A stretch of 64,000 nt of DNA from Nageia nagi (Eukaryota > Pinophyta), in the NCBI GenBank assembly GCA_050084985.1, contig JBITNC010000001.1:123318001-123382000 (forward strand), read 5' to 3'. Positions 11,791-22,818 of the stretch are shown piece by piece; the stretch's first letter is position 1; the number at the start of each line of letters is the position of its first letter. Under the pieces are notes generated by a model. It saw nothing but the letters and a program-made list of their open reading frames with translations. It made no database searches and was not told where the DNA came from. A program made the position numbers and the translations under genes.

Positions 11791-13695
11791 ATCTTTACTT
11801 ATGAAACTTTTAGTTGTTGTTGTAGAGCACCTTTTATAGAGACTTTAGGAGGTTGTGCTTTGGGTATGTAGGATGGCATATGAATCTTATCTTGTTGATT
11901 ATTTGGTACACCAATTTGTCTCCCTTGTATCTTATGTGCTCTTGTAGCAACACTTATCATGCCTATGGAATTTGAATCATCTTGGTTCCATTTGTTTGTT
12001 ACTTGCTTTTCATTTGGATGTAACAAAATGCTATTAGCTGGATGTTATGGATGTGGATTTTGGTAAATTCCTAAGTTTTGATTAGGAATTGTAATAGGAT
12101 TATCCACTTTAACTTCCATTGTCAATTAAGTATTGGACTATATTTTTTAAGGTTTTACATTTGTTTGTATCATGGCCCTTTTATCGATGGAAATGACAAA
12201 ATTCTTCTTCATTATACCATCTACTTTTCTTATTTATAAGGTTTTTTGGCCTTATTTTTGGTAAAGTAATTATTTGATGATCAGATAATTTTCTCAAAAA
12301 TCATAAAGAGATTCTGATAGAGGTTTGGTAATTATTTCCTTTTTATGGCACTAAATTATTTTTCAACATTTTGAGATGATGATGGTTCCACATCTTTTAC
12401 ACTTGAGACTTTATTTACCAGTAATTATTTATTTTCTTTTCTTTTTTATTTTTATTCTTAGTGTAACCTTATCACTTTTTATTTTTTATCTCTCCATCTA
12501 TATTTTAACTCTTTCAATAATGACTACTTGAGAGATAGCTTCTTTAAAGGTTTTATGTTGTTGAATCAATAATGTACTAATAATAAGTCTTAAGCAAATT
12601 TGACTAAATAACTTAATCAATTCTTCTTGAGGTGAGGTATAAGGCATACTTGTCAACACCACCCTCCATCATCGAATGAAATCACTAATTGATTTGTTTG
12701 AAAATTGTTGTAGTATTGTGAGATCAATGATGGAGGTATTATATTTTTTGTTGATATTGAAGTGCTCTAGAAATAAATTTGCTAATTGAGAATATGAGTG
12801 ATGCTATGTTCTAGTAAGTTCTTGTACCAATCAACTGCTTGTATAGAAAGTGTTATAGGAAAGATATGTAATATTAATGCATCGATCATTAGAAATCAAG
12901 TAACTTGAATATTTGAATTTACTTATATGTACTTTAGAATCTTGTTTTCCTTTAAATGGTTCAATTTTCAAAATTTAAACTTATAAAGAATTCTTTCTTT
13001 GGAACACTAGGATGAATTGGTTCATTACAAATTGTCTCATAAGATATTTTTTATTTATATTGCATAGATAACTTTTTTTCTACTTCTTTTAATATTTTAT
13101 ATAAATCACCATCCTCATTTGTTACTTTCGTCATTGGTTGATTATGTGAATAACCAAGGTATTCTTCATGTATTGGATACTCTTTTTCTATAGAATATTT
13201 TATTTCTTCGTATCCTTGAGAAGGTTCATATTGATGTTCTAAGGCATCTTTGCCTCATAATAACCTTCACTATATGGTGGTGTTGTTGGTCAAGGTTGGA
13301 GAGGTGGTCTAGGAGGCAATGGTGGTGGATGAAGTTGATATCTTTGAAGTTCATCTTGTCTCTTTTTTTAACAAAATTGCTTTCTTTTTAGCAAAGTAGG
13401 GATCTTGATATCTATACACTCCATGAATTTGTGGGGATAATGATCATGCCCTAGGTTATGGTTTATTATCCATGTTTAAACCTTGACCAATTCCAACTTG
13501 AATTTGATGTTGNNNNNNNNNNNNNNNNNNNNNNNNNNNNNNNNNNNNNNNNNNNNNNNNNNNNNNNNNNNNNNNNNNNNNNNNNNNNNNNNNNNNNNNN
13601 NNNNNNNNNNNNTTATAGATTTTTGAGTTGGTTAAGTTTTTTTTTTTAGATGCTAATAAGTTGGCCAAGAGCTCATCTAGATCCAAAATAGCCAT
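11790..13695 (-). pseudogene. Gag remnant of a Tat-like Ty3 retrotransposon
   Basis: A start-like MAILDLDELLANLL at 13695 opens the minus-strand frame, which runs into an assembly gap at 13513-13612. Lower down, a proline-rich and then acidic, coiled-coil-like stretch (about 13000-13330) is followed by a gag block near 12560-12720 with PQEELIKLFSQICLRL. A one-knuckle motif near 12170-12230 reads CHFHR, then KGHDTNKC, with a stop inside. The CxFHxxxGHxxxxC knuckle and the SDFIRWWR-like block are typical of Tat/Athila gag (family knowledge). Frames are broken throughout. No protease or RT is seen; element 1 sits where they would be expected. Confidence 0.6.
13513..13612. other. Assembly gap (100 N)
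   Basis: Exactly 100 unknown bases inside the gag remnant; the true length is unknown. Confidence 0.99.
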
Positions 13696-14461
13696 GATCT
13701 CATATGCACACTATGAAATTAACCATAACTCACTCATGATCAATAATTTTGAGGAGCAAATTAGTCAAGCATGTCATCTATTTTTAGCCTAGCTAAGTAC
13801 TAGGTCATCGATGATTGGGTATAAATACTAGCAATTGGTTTAAGTCACTAGGGATAGGGGTTGATTGTTGGTGATTGGTCATTTATTATAACTTTTATAA
13901 TAAATGTGAATTTTGGTCCCTTTCCATTTGACTTTCAAATGAGGTTCATTTTTAGGTGTTTACACATACATCACAAAATCCATGCTCCATGTTTGTCATT
14001 AGAAGCCCAAATTGTTGTTCTTCATGAGATACTATCATGTATACCAACCTACCACCATCCTACATCACTAGTGAGATGCTTCATAACTCTCCATAGATTA
14101 TACCAATGATGTTGATCACATCAAAAATAAGTAACATTGTAGATATTTAAAGTCATAATAAAGCTAAGGGTCACCTGAGGCCCAAGGAAGGCAACATTTC
14201 CTCCCTTATGTAGCCATTCCTAGCACTATAATATCATGATTTTATTTTCTAATCACTTCCCATGAGAATAATCATTTTCTCCATCTTAGCAAATGATCAC
14301 CCAAAACATATTTTGACTATCCATCATTGGAAGATGCCTTTTGAATACTACAATGTACCCAACCACCCTCCTCTTGGTAGTTAATCTCCCTTGCATGACC
14401 ATTGATGCAAGATTTAGGATTTAGGATCACTTATGCTTTGCAAGAGATCCCTCCCATTAAA
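13696..14461. other. No gene seen
   Basis: AT-rich sequence, probably the upstream leader or LTR of the Tat-like remnant. The open stretch at 13861-14109 lacks any recognisable domain. Confidence 0.4.
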
Positions 14462-14685
14462 ATATTTAGGTTAGATCCAAGAAATCTATATCTATGTATG
14501 TGTAATGGGGAGTCCTTATACCAAACCATGTAGCAAAATGTGGTTGACCTTTACCACACCTAGAATTTATTTATTACCCCTCCACATGGGTATAGGATCC
14601 TCTCTTTATCTTATGGGATTGGAATCCATGATCTCCCAAAGGAAGACCAAGATCCCTTACCACTACACCAATGCTTCATGGCTTA
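14462..14685 (-). mobile_element. SINE-like unit 1 (tRNA-like promoter)
   Basis: On the minus strand the right end carries GGTGTAGTGGTAAG (about 14661-14670), like an A box. About 35-40 bp further is GGATTCCAATCCC (14615-14627), like a B box. The spacing is that of a tRNA-type RNA polymerase III promoter. The rest of the 224-bp unit is not tRNA-like, as expected for a SINE body. An adjacent second unit with the same layout follows at 14686. The family is not identified; an LTR fragment that resembles a tRNA by chance is the alternative. Confidence 0.5.
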
Positions 14686-14915
14686 AATTTTGGGTTAGAT
14701 CCAAGGCATCTATATCTATGTGCATGTAATAGGGAGTCCTTATAATATACCATATAGGAAACATTGGTTTACCTTTACTAGCACCTAGATGAGTTTTAAA
14801 ACTTTCTTTATTACCCCTCTACATGGTATAGGGTCCTCTCTTTGGATTGTGATATTGGAATCATAACCTCCCAAAGGAATACCAAGAGTACTTACCACTA
14901 CACCAATTCCTCACA
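14686..14915 (-). mobile_element. SINE-like unit 2 (head-to-tail copy)
   Basis: This repeats unit 1 with a 224-bp offset, starting at a shared TTAGATCCAAG (14471 and 14695) and ending at the shared A-box-like CACTACACCA. It is clearly diverged from unit 1, with scattered substitutions and a small insertion near the left third, so the duplication is old. The B-box-like site is degraded relative to unit 1. Confidence 0.5.
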
Positions 14916-15714
14916 ACTATAATAAGAGTTAAAATTATTCCTATTATTATGTTTAATATTTTTTATCATATACCAAGGAATAAATTATGATATTTGAATT
15001 TGTAAGATAATAATTGAATTTACATTTAAAAGTAAAAAATTAAAAGATGGTAATCACTATAAAAATGTCTATTGAATAAGTTTTAATCAATAACCATAAT
15101 AGCTGAATGCTTAACTTGTAACCAAAAATCAAACATTTTACATATAACCTTTGTATTAATAGGCATTTGTAATTAATCCATATTTGATTTTTCTGACCTT
15201 AAATTTTGCAAGATCCTTTTCACTCAACTATTCAATAAGTAACCCACTCTTGGATAGGATATAACAAGTTCATCATTTGCCTAAGGATTCAAACATAGGT
15301 GGCTACATCTAGAAGATGTCCCAAGTAGTCCACTACTATCATTGTGCAATACTACTAAGGAGGAAATGTTTGTGTGCACTTATGAATTCAATTATGTGTG
15401 TAAAAATTTATTTTGAAAGTGGATATTGACAAAACATCTAAGCAAAGGGTCCTAAGGAAAGTTTTTATTTTATAATCTTATTCAGATGTATTTTAGATGT
15501 TGACTTGGTAGTCATTGATATCAATAAGAAGGAAGTCATGATTATAAGATAACTAGATCCATTTCATCTCAAAAAAAACTTAGGATGTTTTGATTTATTG
15601 ACCTAGTTATCATTCTGCATACAAAAGATCCCATAATGCCACCTTAAGAAAAGAAGAATGAGAAAGGTCCAAACCTACATGTGACATAGATGATTCTACC
15701 AAATGTTGCAAATG
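14916..15714. other. Gene-free stretch with one possible tRNA-like motif
   Basis: No coding sequence. At 15285-15338 the minus strand has TAGTAGTGGACTAC and, about 40 bp later, TGTTTGAATCC, resembling A and B boxes. This could be another decayed SINE head, but it is weak on its own. Confidence 0.25.
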
Positions 15715-15896
15715 TGTTGCAATATTAAGCTTGATGATTGCTCTTGTGTAATTGATTAGGTAATTATAATAAATTATTAAAGAATTTATGAGCAAGTAGT
15801 TACTAAAAGTACTAAAAATATTGTATTGTTTATGTATTTTATATTTCTATACTCTAATAAAAAAAATTGGTATGGTCCCTTCCATATTTTCTGTCA
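15715..15896 (+). repeat. 5' LTR of the short element
   Basis: Starts TGTTGCAATATTAAGCTTG and ends CCATATTTTCTGTCA; pairs with 17230-17412. Confidence 0.55.
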
Positions 15897-17220
15897 TGTT
15901 ATTGAGAGGTGTCTAGGAGAAATAACATGAAATAAAGATGATTAGACCAACAAGTGTAAATAAATCTTCATATTTGTGAGAAGCTTTGTCTAAATAAAAC
16001 TATAAAATTTTTGTGTTTATGATCAATGGCTACAAATAGTCTCTCATGTTACCATATATCATAACTCATTTATGAAAAAGAGTATCCAAATGGTTTAACT
16101 GATCTGGAGAAGAAGATTTATATTTGGACACTTGGTAGTGTTGAAGATTGCACATGTAAATTTAATCTATTGTTTACATTGTATCTATTGTGTACATCAT
16201 ATTTTTAGATATTTTATTAGGCATGAACTAGTCTAGAGGGTATTAGACTCTCATTTGTAATGCTCATATGTATGTAAAGATGGTGTGAATAAGTTTATTG
16301 AAATAAAAGTTTGATTGCTAATCTTTTTTGTGAGAGATAATGAGTACATTTGAGAAATGATATAGCTAATCCTTTGTATGAATATTTAGAAAAGGAAGAT
16401 TTGTAATTTTAATGCACATATAGAGGATATTAAGGATTATCAAAAATAAAGTGTGAAGTATGCTTAGCTATGTATGCAAAGAGATAATGTATTTAGTGAA
16501 ATCCCTTAGAGAGTAGATATGTTGCTTTCATAACACAACAATAAGATAATGTAACATGTGAAATATAGTCCATGAAGTGAAATTGACACATGATAATGAA
16601 GACATTAAAAAGTCTACAAAATGTTAGTCCTATAGAAACATGTTTTCTTGATAAGAAGTCTATGATATTGTATGAGAACATGCATACTATTAAGATTAAG
16701 TTCATGGAGAAAATGTGAGTTGTACATAAACTTATCAGAAGAGGTCAATAGATAAAAATAACTCAGCTACTTGTTTTATATATAGAGTTTGATGTACCAA
16801 AAAGCATGTTGAATTGGTTAATCTTGACATCACACCAAAGAGTGCATTATTGGTGGAACTTGGACCTCTTACCATTACTTATAATGATGGAAGATACTCT
16901 TTTGATTAGATGTGTTGGTACCCAATCACTATTTTTGTTGATTAGATGTGATTTTCCCTAACCATATTTTATGGGTTATTCATGATTAGATGTATGTATC
17001 CCCAATCATGGTGGTTGTAGACATATTGTTTTGTCCCTATTTACATCTTTGGTGATAGATAGATATGTCTATTCATATCTAACTTCTATGTGGTTTAATT
17101 ATTATATATGAATTACTCCTTATCATTGATCATATGGATAAATGTATTTTTCCTTATACCATTTTTATTTAGTTTTATCATGGTATATATGTAGATATAT
17201 TTATTTGATATGTCAAGCTT

Positions 17221-17229
17221 AATGGGGAG
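17221..17229 (+). other. Polypurine tract of the short element
   Basis: AATGGGGAG abuts the TGTTTAGATATT start of the right LTR, as expected for a plus-strand primer. Confidence 0.5.
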
Positions 17230-17412
17230 TGTTTAGATATTAAACTTGATGGTTTCTTATGTGTAGTTATTTTAGGTAGTTATAGTTAGTTGTTGAAGAA
17301 GTTATGAAAATATTGTTACTAAACCCACCATAACTATGGTATTATTCATGTATTCATATTTTTTTCTTTAATGAAATAATTTCTCTTATAGTACCTTCCA
17401 TATTTTCTATCA
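17230..17412 (+). repeat. 3' LTR of the short element
   Basis: Starts TGTTTAGATATTAAACTTG and ends CCATATTTTCTATCA. It aligns over its full length with 15715-15896. Confidence 0.55.
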
Positions 17413-18199
17413 TTGGATATCAACATTAGTATGTAATTGAGTATGAGGATAATCCTAGTATCTTCTCCAACTTGTAACATCTCCAGTTTAATACAATGTA
17501 GGAAACTAAGTATTTAGATGATTAGTAGAATATTATGAGTTTGGTTGTATATATTATATTATCATTTGTAAAAGAGCACATCCTTCATTAATTACATGGA
17601 GAATCCTATGTCTTGCTTAGTTTATCAAATACAATTTTTTTAATCTTTCATTCACAATATCAATATTGGATAGGTATATTACATAATATTGTAAATTTTA
17701 AGAATAATAATAGTAATAAAAGTGTATACACATAATTAATAATGAAGATACAAAAATTTATATCGATTTATCTCAATGTACTTGAGCACATCTAGTTCAA
17801 TAGGAGAGTTCATTTTTAATAGCTAGTGAGCATTAAAATGAGGCAAGAATATGGAGAAATAGTTTTATCTCAGAAATCTATAAATCTCCTTCTCACTTTT
17901 ACAATACTATGAACATTTAGAACCTTAATAATTATGCCATAAAATCCATCAAGAATAGTAAGAATGGTGCTTGTTAAAACCTAAAAGGGAATTTTAATTT
18001 AATTAAAATACCCTTTTAGGTATTCAAAATAATTTATTAAATAAATGCTCTTATCATTATACACACTCAACTACCTTTATGTTTTATGATAGTAGTTTGT
18101 ATTGACATCACAATAAGCCTAATGAGGAGCCTTAACACTAGACCTATTACCTATAAAGGTGGAGGAGTTGTGCATGATCAAACATATGATATGACTTGA
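17413..18199. other. Gene-free flank with a near-perfect palindrome
   Basis: No gene motif. It contains a 43-bp palindrome at 17979-18021 and abuts element 2. It may be the outer half of a sequence that continues at 25240 after element 2, since that element separates the two. Confidence 0.4.
17979..18021. repeat. Near-perfect 43-bp palindrome
   Basis: Arms 17979-17999 and 18001-18021 are inverted copies of 21 bp with one mismatch, around a single T at 18000. The arm reads ACCTAAAAGGG and then an AT-rich half. It would form a tight hairpin in single-stranded DNA or RNA. No target duplication or transposon end was found around it. Confidence 0.85.
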
Positions 18200-19411
18200 T
18201 GATCCATAAACTATAAGATTAAAATTTTCAATTTAACCTTTCCTTAGGATCATTTCACACTTAAAACAATTAAGTGATTGTAAAGGAAAATTAGGAAATA
18301 AATTGTAAACATAGAGAAGAGAAAAGCATTCACCATAGAAAGAGACAAGCAAAATTTATCCTAGTTCACCCAGTGTGGGCTACATCCAACTCAAAAGCTC
18401 TCTACTATCAATGGGTAGAATCACTTTACAAGGCCTCCATGGTCCTTCAAAACCTCCTCTCACATTCACAACACACTCATAGCTTTGAAAATCACAACAA
18501 GAACTTAAAATAACTCTCCTGAAATCCTCTTTTTTTTCCTGTCCAATTTGCTCCCTTTTTATACAATTTTGGGGGCTAAAATTGGAGAGTATTACAACTA
18601 GGAAATTTGGTACAAAAACCCATTTTTATATACCCATTAACCTCCTTGATCTTCCTAGCAAATTTGGGCTCAAATGGTTATAAAAATCTCCCAAAAATGA
18701 GCTCTAAAATCAAAATAATATGTTCTCTAGATTGTTTCAGGTTGATAGAATTACTCAACCTAATAATAGGACCTTAGGGGAATCAAAAATAACCATAAAC
18801 CTTTGAAAATGCTAAAATACATTAAAAAAAAACTTAAAATCAGGTAGGTGCACTGTGGTGGTGACACATGGCACTTACTAGGTATAAGTTAACCTGGTTG
18901 ATTGGCGGCTTGGCTGGCAGTCAAGCTATGGTCACACACAGTTGGCGATCTGGTTGGCAGCTTGCATGGGTGGTCTGATGGTGCATGGCTTGGTGGTAGG
19001 TCATGGCTTGGTCAGCGATCATGCTTGGTTGGTAGGCGATCAAATGGTCAACTAGGCTCTATCATGTCTCCTCACTGGCTTTCACCCTGTGGGCCCCTTC
19101 GCCTCATCACCTCCACGTTGGCCCAGACTCCATGTAGCCTCCTTTTTTCTCACATGGCCTCCACGATGTCAGGCGGGTCTCTTCTGCATTGGCTACCAAA
19201 AACATTTATATTTTTACTTTTATTTTTATTTATTTTTTTTTAATCCTTTTTTTTTCTCAAAATACTTAAACTAAATTAATACCATATCTTCCACATACAA
19301 ACTCGGATTCTCAATCCAAAAGAAGCATCAAAAAGCTGAAGACAAGATGATCATAATGAACACACTAAAATGGAGATTACTAAATGTATAAGGGATCCAA
19401 AATTTGGATCA
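18200..19411 (-). repeat. 3' LTR of element 2
   Basis: The LTR runs from TGATCCATAAACTATAAG to TTTGGATCA. A minus-strand TATA-like TATAAAAAG lies at 18555-18563. A GC-richer patch at about 18885-19050 holds degenerate CTTGGTTGGCAGG-like repeats. Open frames at 18902-19274 and 19351-19551 are LTR or edge artefacts. Confidence 0.92.
18555..18563 (-). promoter_or_regulatory. TATA-like element in LTR of element 2
   Basis: The minus strand reads TATAAAAAG in the context TGTATAAAAAGGGAG. The identical string occurs at 24390-24398 in the other LTR, which is the one that would drive the element. Confidence 0.5.
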
Positions 19412-19436
19412 TTCCTCCCCACCAAGAGAGAGATTT
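19412..19436 (-). other. Polypurine tract of element 2
   Basis: The minus strand reads CTCTCTTGGTGGGGAGGAA, then TGATCC, the LTR start. The GGTGGGGAGGAA core is the polypurine tract. Confidence 0.75.
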
Positions 19437-19577
19437 TATCCCTAAAAGCATTTAGGATGATGAAATGAGGTGAGGGTAGAGCTCCTTCACCCAACCAACT
19501 GCATACCACTTGGCCTTGTGTGGATGTTGGCCCTTCACTCCAATATGCCACACCTCATGTATGCCACTATGAGATGA

Positions 19578-19850
19578 TCATTGCTTCTTTTCCAATCCTG
19601 TATCCTCAACCAACACATTCATGTGCTCAGGGGCTAAATCCTCAACTAACAGTAACATAACATCTGTATCTTCTGTAACTAAGGCTGGTTCATACAACTT
19701 CAAGTTCTCAACATTAATAACAAAATACATTTGCATATAGGGTGGTAAGTCTAATATAAATGCATTGTCTCCAACTTGAACAATAATGGTAAATGGACCA
19801 TACCTTATTGGTTTCAACTTCCTTCCCTTACCATGCTATCTCTCCTTACT
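19578..19850 (-). pseudogene. Integrase C-terminal tail of element 2
   Basis: This open piece reads KPIRYGPFTIIVQVGDNAF, then LDLPPYMQMY and a NVENLKLYEP block, the SH3-like C-terminal end of Ty3 integrase. A stop or frameshift near 19820-19940 separates it from the integrase core. No chromodomain is apparent downstream. The last about 25 residues are acidic and not conserved. Confidence 0.75.
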
Positions 19851-19943
19851 GAGATGAAGCCATACCTGATCCCCAACCTGAAATTTATGATCCACCCGAT
19901 GATGATCATGCCTCTCCTTATACTTGGCCTAACTCTTCTCCAA

Positions 19944-20651
19944 CTATTCTTTTACCTTCTGATGAATCAATCTGATCCTTTCAATAAAATTCTTTTCCCG
20001 CTCCTCCTCATTATGAAGAACTATATCTCCATCACTTGTTGAAGCAAAAGCCATATCGAAAGGTGATTTTGGAAAATAACCAAAATAAGTCTCAAAAGGT
20101 GTTTTATTAGTAGAAGAATGTAAAGCTTGATTATATGCATATTGTATATAATTCAAATGCTCATCCCAAGTCTTAGGATGCTTACCACAATAACCTCGTA
20201 ATAGGTGTACCACTATCCTATTTACCACCTCTGTTTGACCATCTATCTGTGGATGAAATGTTGTACTCCTCTTTAGCTTAGTGTCCATCCTTTTCCATAA
20301 AGAAGTCCAAAATTTTCCAAGAAACATGGAATCCCTATCAGAAATGATAGAAGTAGGAAGACCAAAATGTACCCACACATAAGTAAAGAAAAGATTAGCA
20401 GCCTCTTGACCTGTCACAGTCTTTTTACATGGGATTAGAATACACATCTTACTGAATCTATCCACAACCACATATAAATAATCATGACCTCTTTTAGACA
20501 TAGGTAAACCTCCAACAAAATCCATAGAAATACTCTCCCATGGTTGTGTAGGAATGGAAAATGGCATATAAAGACCAAATTTCCTATTATTGGGTTTGCT
20601 TACACTACATAACATACAACCTCTGATATATCTGGATACATTTTCTTGCAT
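19944..20651 (-). pseudogene. Integrase core of element 2
   Basis: This 235-codon open piece holds part of the zinc-binding head (C12 and C15, CxxC) and the complete catalytic core. D44 is in MDFVGGLP, D105 in SDRDSMF and E141 in DGQTEVVN, so the second aspartate and the glutamate are 35 residues apart, as in DD35E integrases. In the family it inserts the cDNA into the host genome. The N-terminal HH part lies upstream, past a stop at about 20735. The catalytic residues look intact, but the polyprotein that would deliver them is broken. Confidence 0.92.
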
Positions 20652-20732
20652 TTTAGGCCAGTAACAATACCTTTGTAGATTAGCAAGAGTTTTCCCAACA
20701 CCAAAGTGTCCTGAAATATGAGAAGTATGAGC

Positions 20733-21392
20733 TTACCTAATCAAATCATTCCTCTCACCATTAGGAATACAAAGTTTGCCCAAATGAAAAAGTAATCCAT
20801 CATGCAAATGAAAGTCATAATTTCCAACCTCATTACCAAGACTCAATCTATGATAGACATTTTGGAAATCAGGATCAACCACATATTGTTCTTTATACCC
20901 ATCATGCATTAAAGAATTATTTTGTAGAATCACAACACTAGAAACTATTGGAGGCCTAGACAACATATCAACAATTTTATTTTGAGTACCCTTCTTGTAC
21001 TTAATCACCAAATGAAATTGTTGCAAAAATCCCATCCAATGAAAGTGCCTAGATTGTTGCAACTTAGATTGTGACTGAAGATATTGCAAGGGTTGATGGT
21101 CTGTATGAATTATTATCTCTTTACCTACCAAATAGTGCTTCCATTTCTTAACACTTTGAACTAATGCATACAACTCTTTGTCATATGTGGGATAGTTTCT
21201 TACCACACTGGTAAACATTTTCAAGTGATAGCAAACTGGATGTTTTTCCTGCAATAAAACTACACCCATAGCATAGTCACTAGCATCAGTTTCAATTTCA
21301 AAAGTTTTTTTAAGATTAGGCAAAGCAAGTACTGAAGCATTACTGATTTTCTTTTTAAGCAATTCAAAAGCATGTTGTTCTTTTCCTCCCCA
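20733..21392 (-). pseudogene. RNase H domain of element 2
   Basis: The 209-codon piece at 20733-21362 contains the Ty3 RNase H core: ETDASDYAMG with D26, YDKELYALVQ with E63, and HTDHQPLQYL with D88. It continues into the RNase H end (KNKIVDMLSRPP) and the linker to integrase. An in-frame TAG at about 21393 separates it from the RT piece, and the reading continues in the same frame on both sides, so this is a single nonsense change. Catalytic residues are retained. Confidence 0.92.
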
Positions 21393-22465
21393 CTAAAATC
21401 CATGACTCTTTTCTGTAATTGTATGAAGTGGAGAAGCCATGTAAGAAAAGTTAGCAATAAACTTGCATAAATACTGTACTGCCCCAAGAAAACTCCTAGT
21501 CTCTGTCACATTAGTGGGAGTAGGCCATTTCAACACAACCTCAATTTTTGTAGGATCTATCCTCAATTGACCTTCACCTACAATGTGGCCAAGATAGATT
21601 AAACTCTTCCTGAAAAAATCACACTTAGACATCTTCAAATAGAGTTTTGCTTCCCTTAAAACTTCAAACACTTTATGAATATGTACCACATGATCTTTCC
21701 AATTATCACTATAAATGAGAATATCATCAAGATACATAATAACAAAATCATCAATGAAAGGCCTTAAAATCTCATTCATTACTCGCATGAAAGTAACAGG
21801 AGCATTGCATAATCCAAATGGTAAAACCAACCATTCAAACAATCCTTGCCTAGTTTTAAAAGTAGTTTTCCATACATCCTCTTATTTAACTCATACTTGA
21901 TGATAACCACTTCTTAGATCTAATTTTGTGAAAGCCTAGCTTTTTGTAATTGATCCATTAAATCATCAATACATGGCAAAGGATATCAATTTTTAATCGT
22001 GATCTTATTTAGTGCCCTGTAATCAACACACATACGCCAAGTTCCATCTTTCTTTGGAATTATAACAATAAGAGATCCACATGGTGATGTGCTAGGTCTA
22101 ATGACTCCTTGATCTAACAATTCCTTGACTTGTTTCTTAATTTCTTCAGTTTTCAAAATAGAATTTCTATATAAGCCAATATTAGGAAGTGCAACATCAG
22201 GATGTAATTGAATCTCATGTTGTATATCTCTTTTTGGTGGAAGTTCTTTAGGTACTTGAAATAAATCTTCAAATTCAGAAATTACCTCTTTTACTTCTTC
22301 TTTATATTGTGGTTCAAAATCCTCAAGTGCCTTTATGATTTCTACTTCATCTTGAGATTTTACCATTGCAAGTACAAACATTTGTCCTATATTGATTAGT
22401 TTCTTTGCTTGTCCTACAGTAATCAAAGAAATATCCTTTTTCTTATTGTGATGAGAACTAACCAT
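21393..22465 (-). pseudogene. Reverse transcriptase of element 2
   Basis: The upstream piece (21986-22465) ends in the fingers motif [17 protein letters not shown]. The downstream piece (21393-21842) starts in the palm with FEWLVLPFGLCNAPVTF and holds the catalytic YLDD box (residues 37-40), then LGHIVGEGQLRIDP. Between them, 21843-21985 is out of frame, with stops and a frameshift, and should encode the PLPRID to DLRSGY part. The catalytic box is intact, so loss of function comes from the frame breaks. Confidence 0.92.
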
Positions 22466-22810
22466 GTATTCAATTCCATCTTTAATGAGTCTATATTGTT
22501 TTCCTTTCTATAAAATAAAGCATCTCTTTCCCATAGATAAGGACTACCAAGCACAATCCCATAAATATCCAAAGGCACAACATCAAGTAAAACTTCATCA
22601 ATGTACTCCCTATTAATCCCAAATTGCAACTTGCATTGTTGTGTTACCTTTAACTTTGAATTTTTATTAACCCATCCCAATGGATATGGGTTTGGATGAG
22701 GTTGAGTAGTGAGTGCAAGTGATTTGACATACTTTTCTGTAATTAAGTTAGCTTGAGATCCAAAATCAAACAATGTATCAATCCTAGTCTTCTTAGCTTG
22801 TACCTTGATG
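22423..22810 (-). pseudogene. Aspartic protease of element 2
   Basis: The active-site block reads LFDFGSQANLI (aspartate near 22765), where the family has DSGS/DTGS, so the serine after the catalytic aspartate is phenylalanine, a one-base C-to-T change. Further motifs are VLLDVVPLDIYGIVLGSPYL, the C-terminal IL/VLGxxWL-like flap. In Ty3 elements it cuts the polyprotein. The piece overlaps the next ORF in another frame at 22423-22465, showing a frame change between protease and RT. Confidence 0.85.
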
Positions 22811-22818
22811 TGAAAAAG

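Larger units (their letters stand above)
15715..17412 (+). mobile_element. Short non-autonomous LTR element (about 1.7 kb)
   Basis: Two direct repeats of 182-183 bp (15715-15896 and 17230-17412) both start TGTT and end TCTRTCA. The internal 1.33 kb begins with TGTTATTGAGAG, a degraded initiator-Met primer site, and ends with AATGGGGAG, a polypurine tract immediately before the right repeat. This is the layout of an LTR retrotransposon. No gag or pol motif is readable inside, so it depended on another element. The repeats share roughly two thirds of their bases by eye, so it is old. Flanking 5-mers (aaatg and ttgga) do not match. LTR length fits TRIM elements, but the internal region is longer than usual for TRIMs. 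Confidence 0.55.

Noticed and set aside
18902-19274. Plus-strand ORFs of 113 and 61 codons
   Set aside because: Lie wholly inside the LTR of element 2 and recur, altered, in the other LTR at 24644-25142; no domain.
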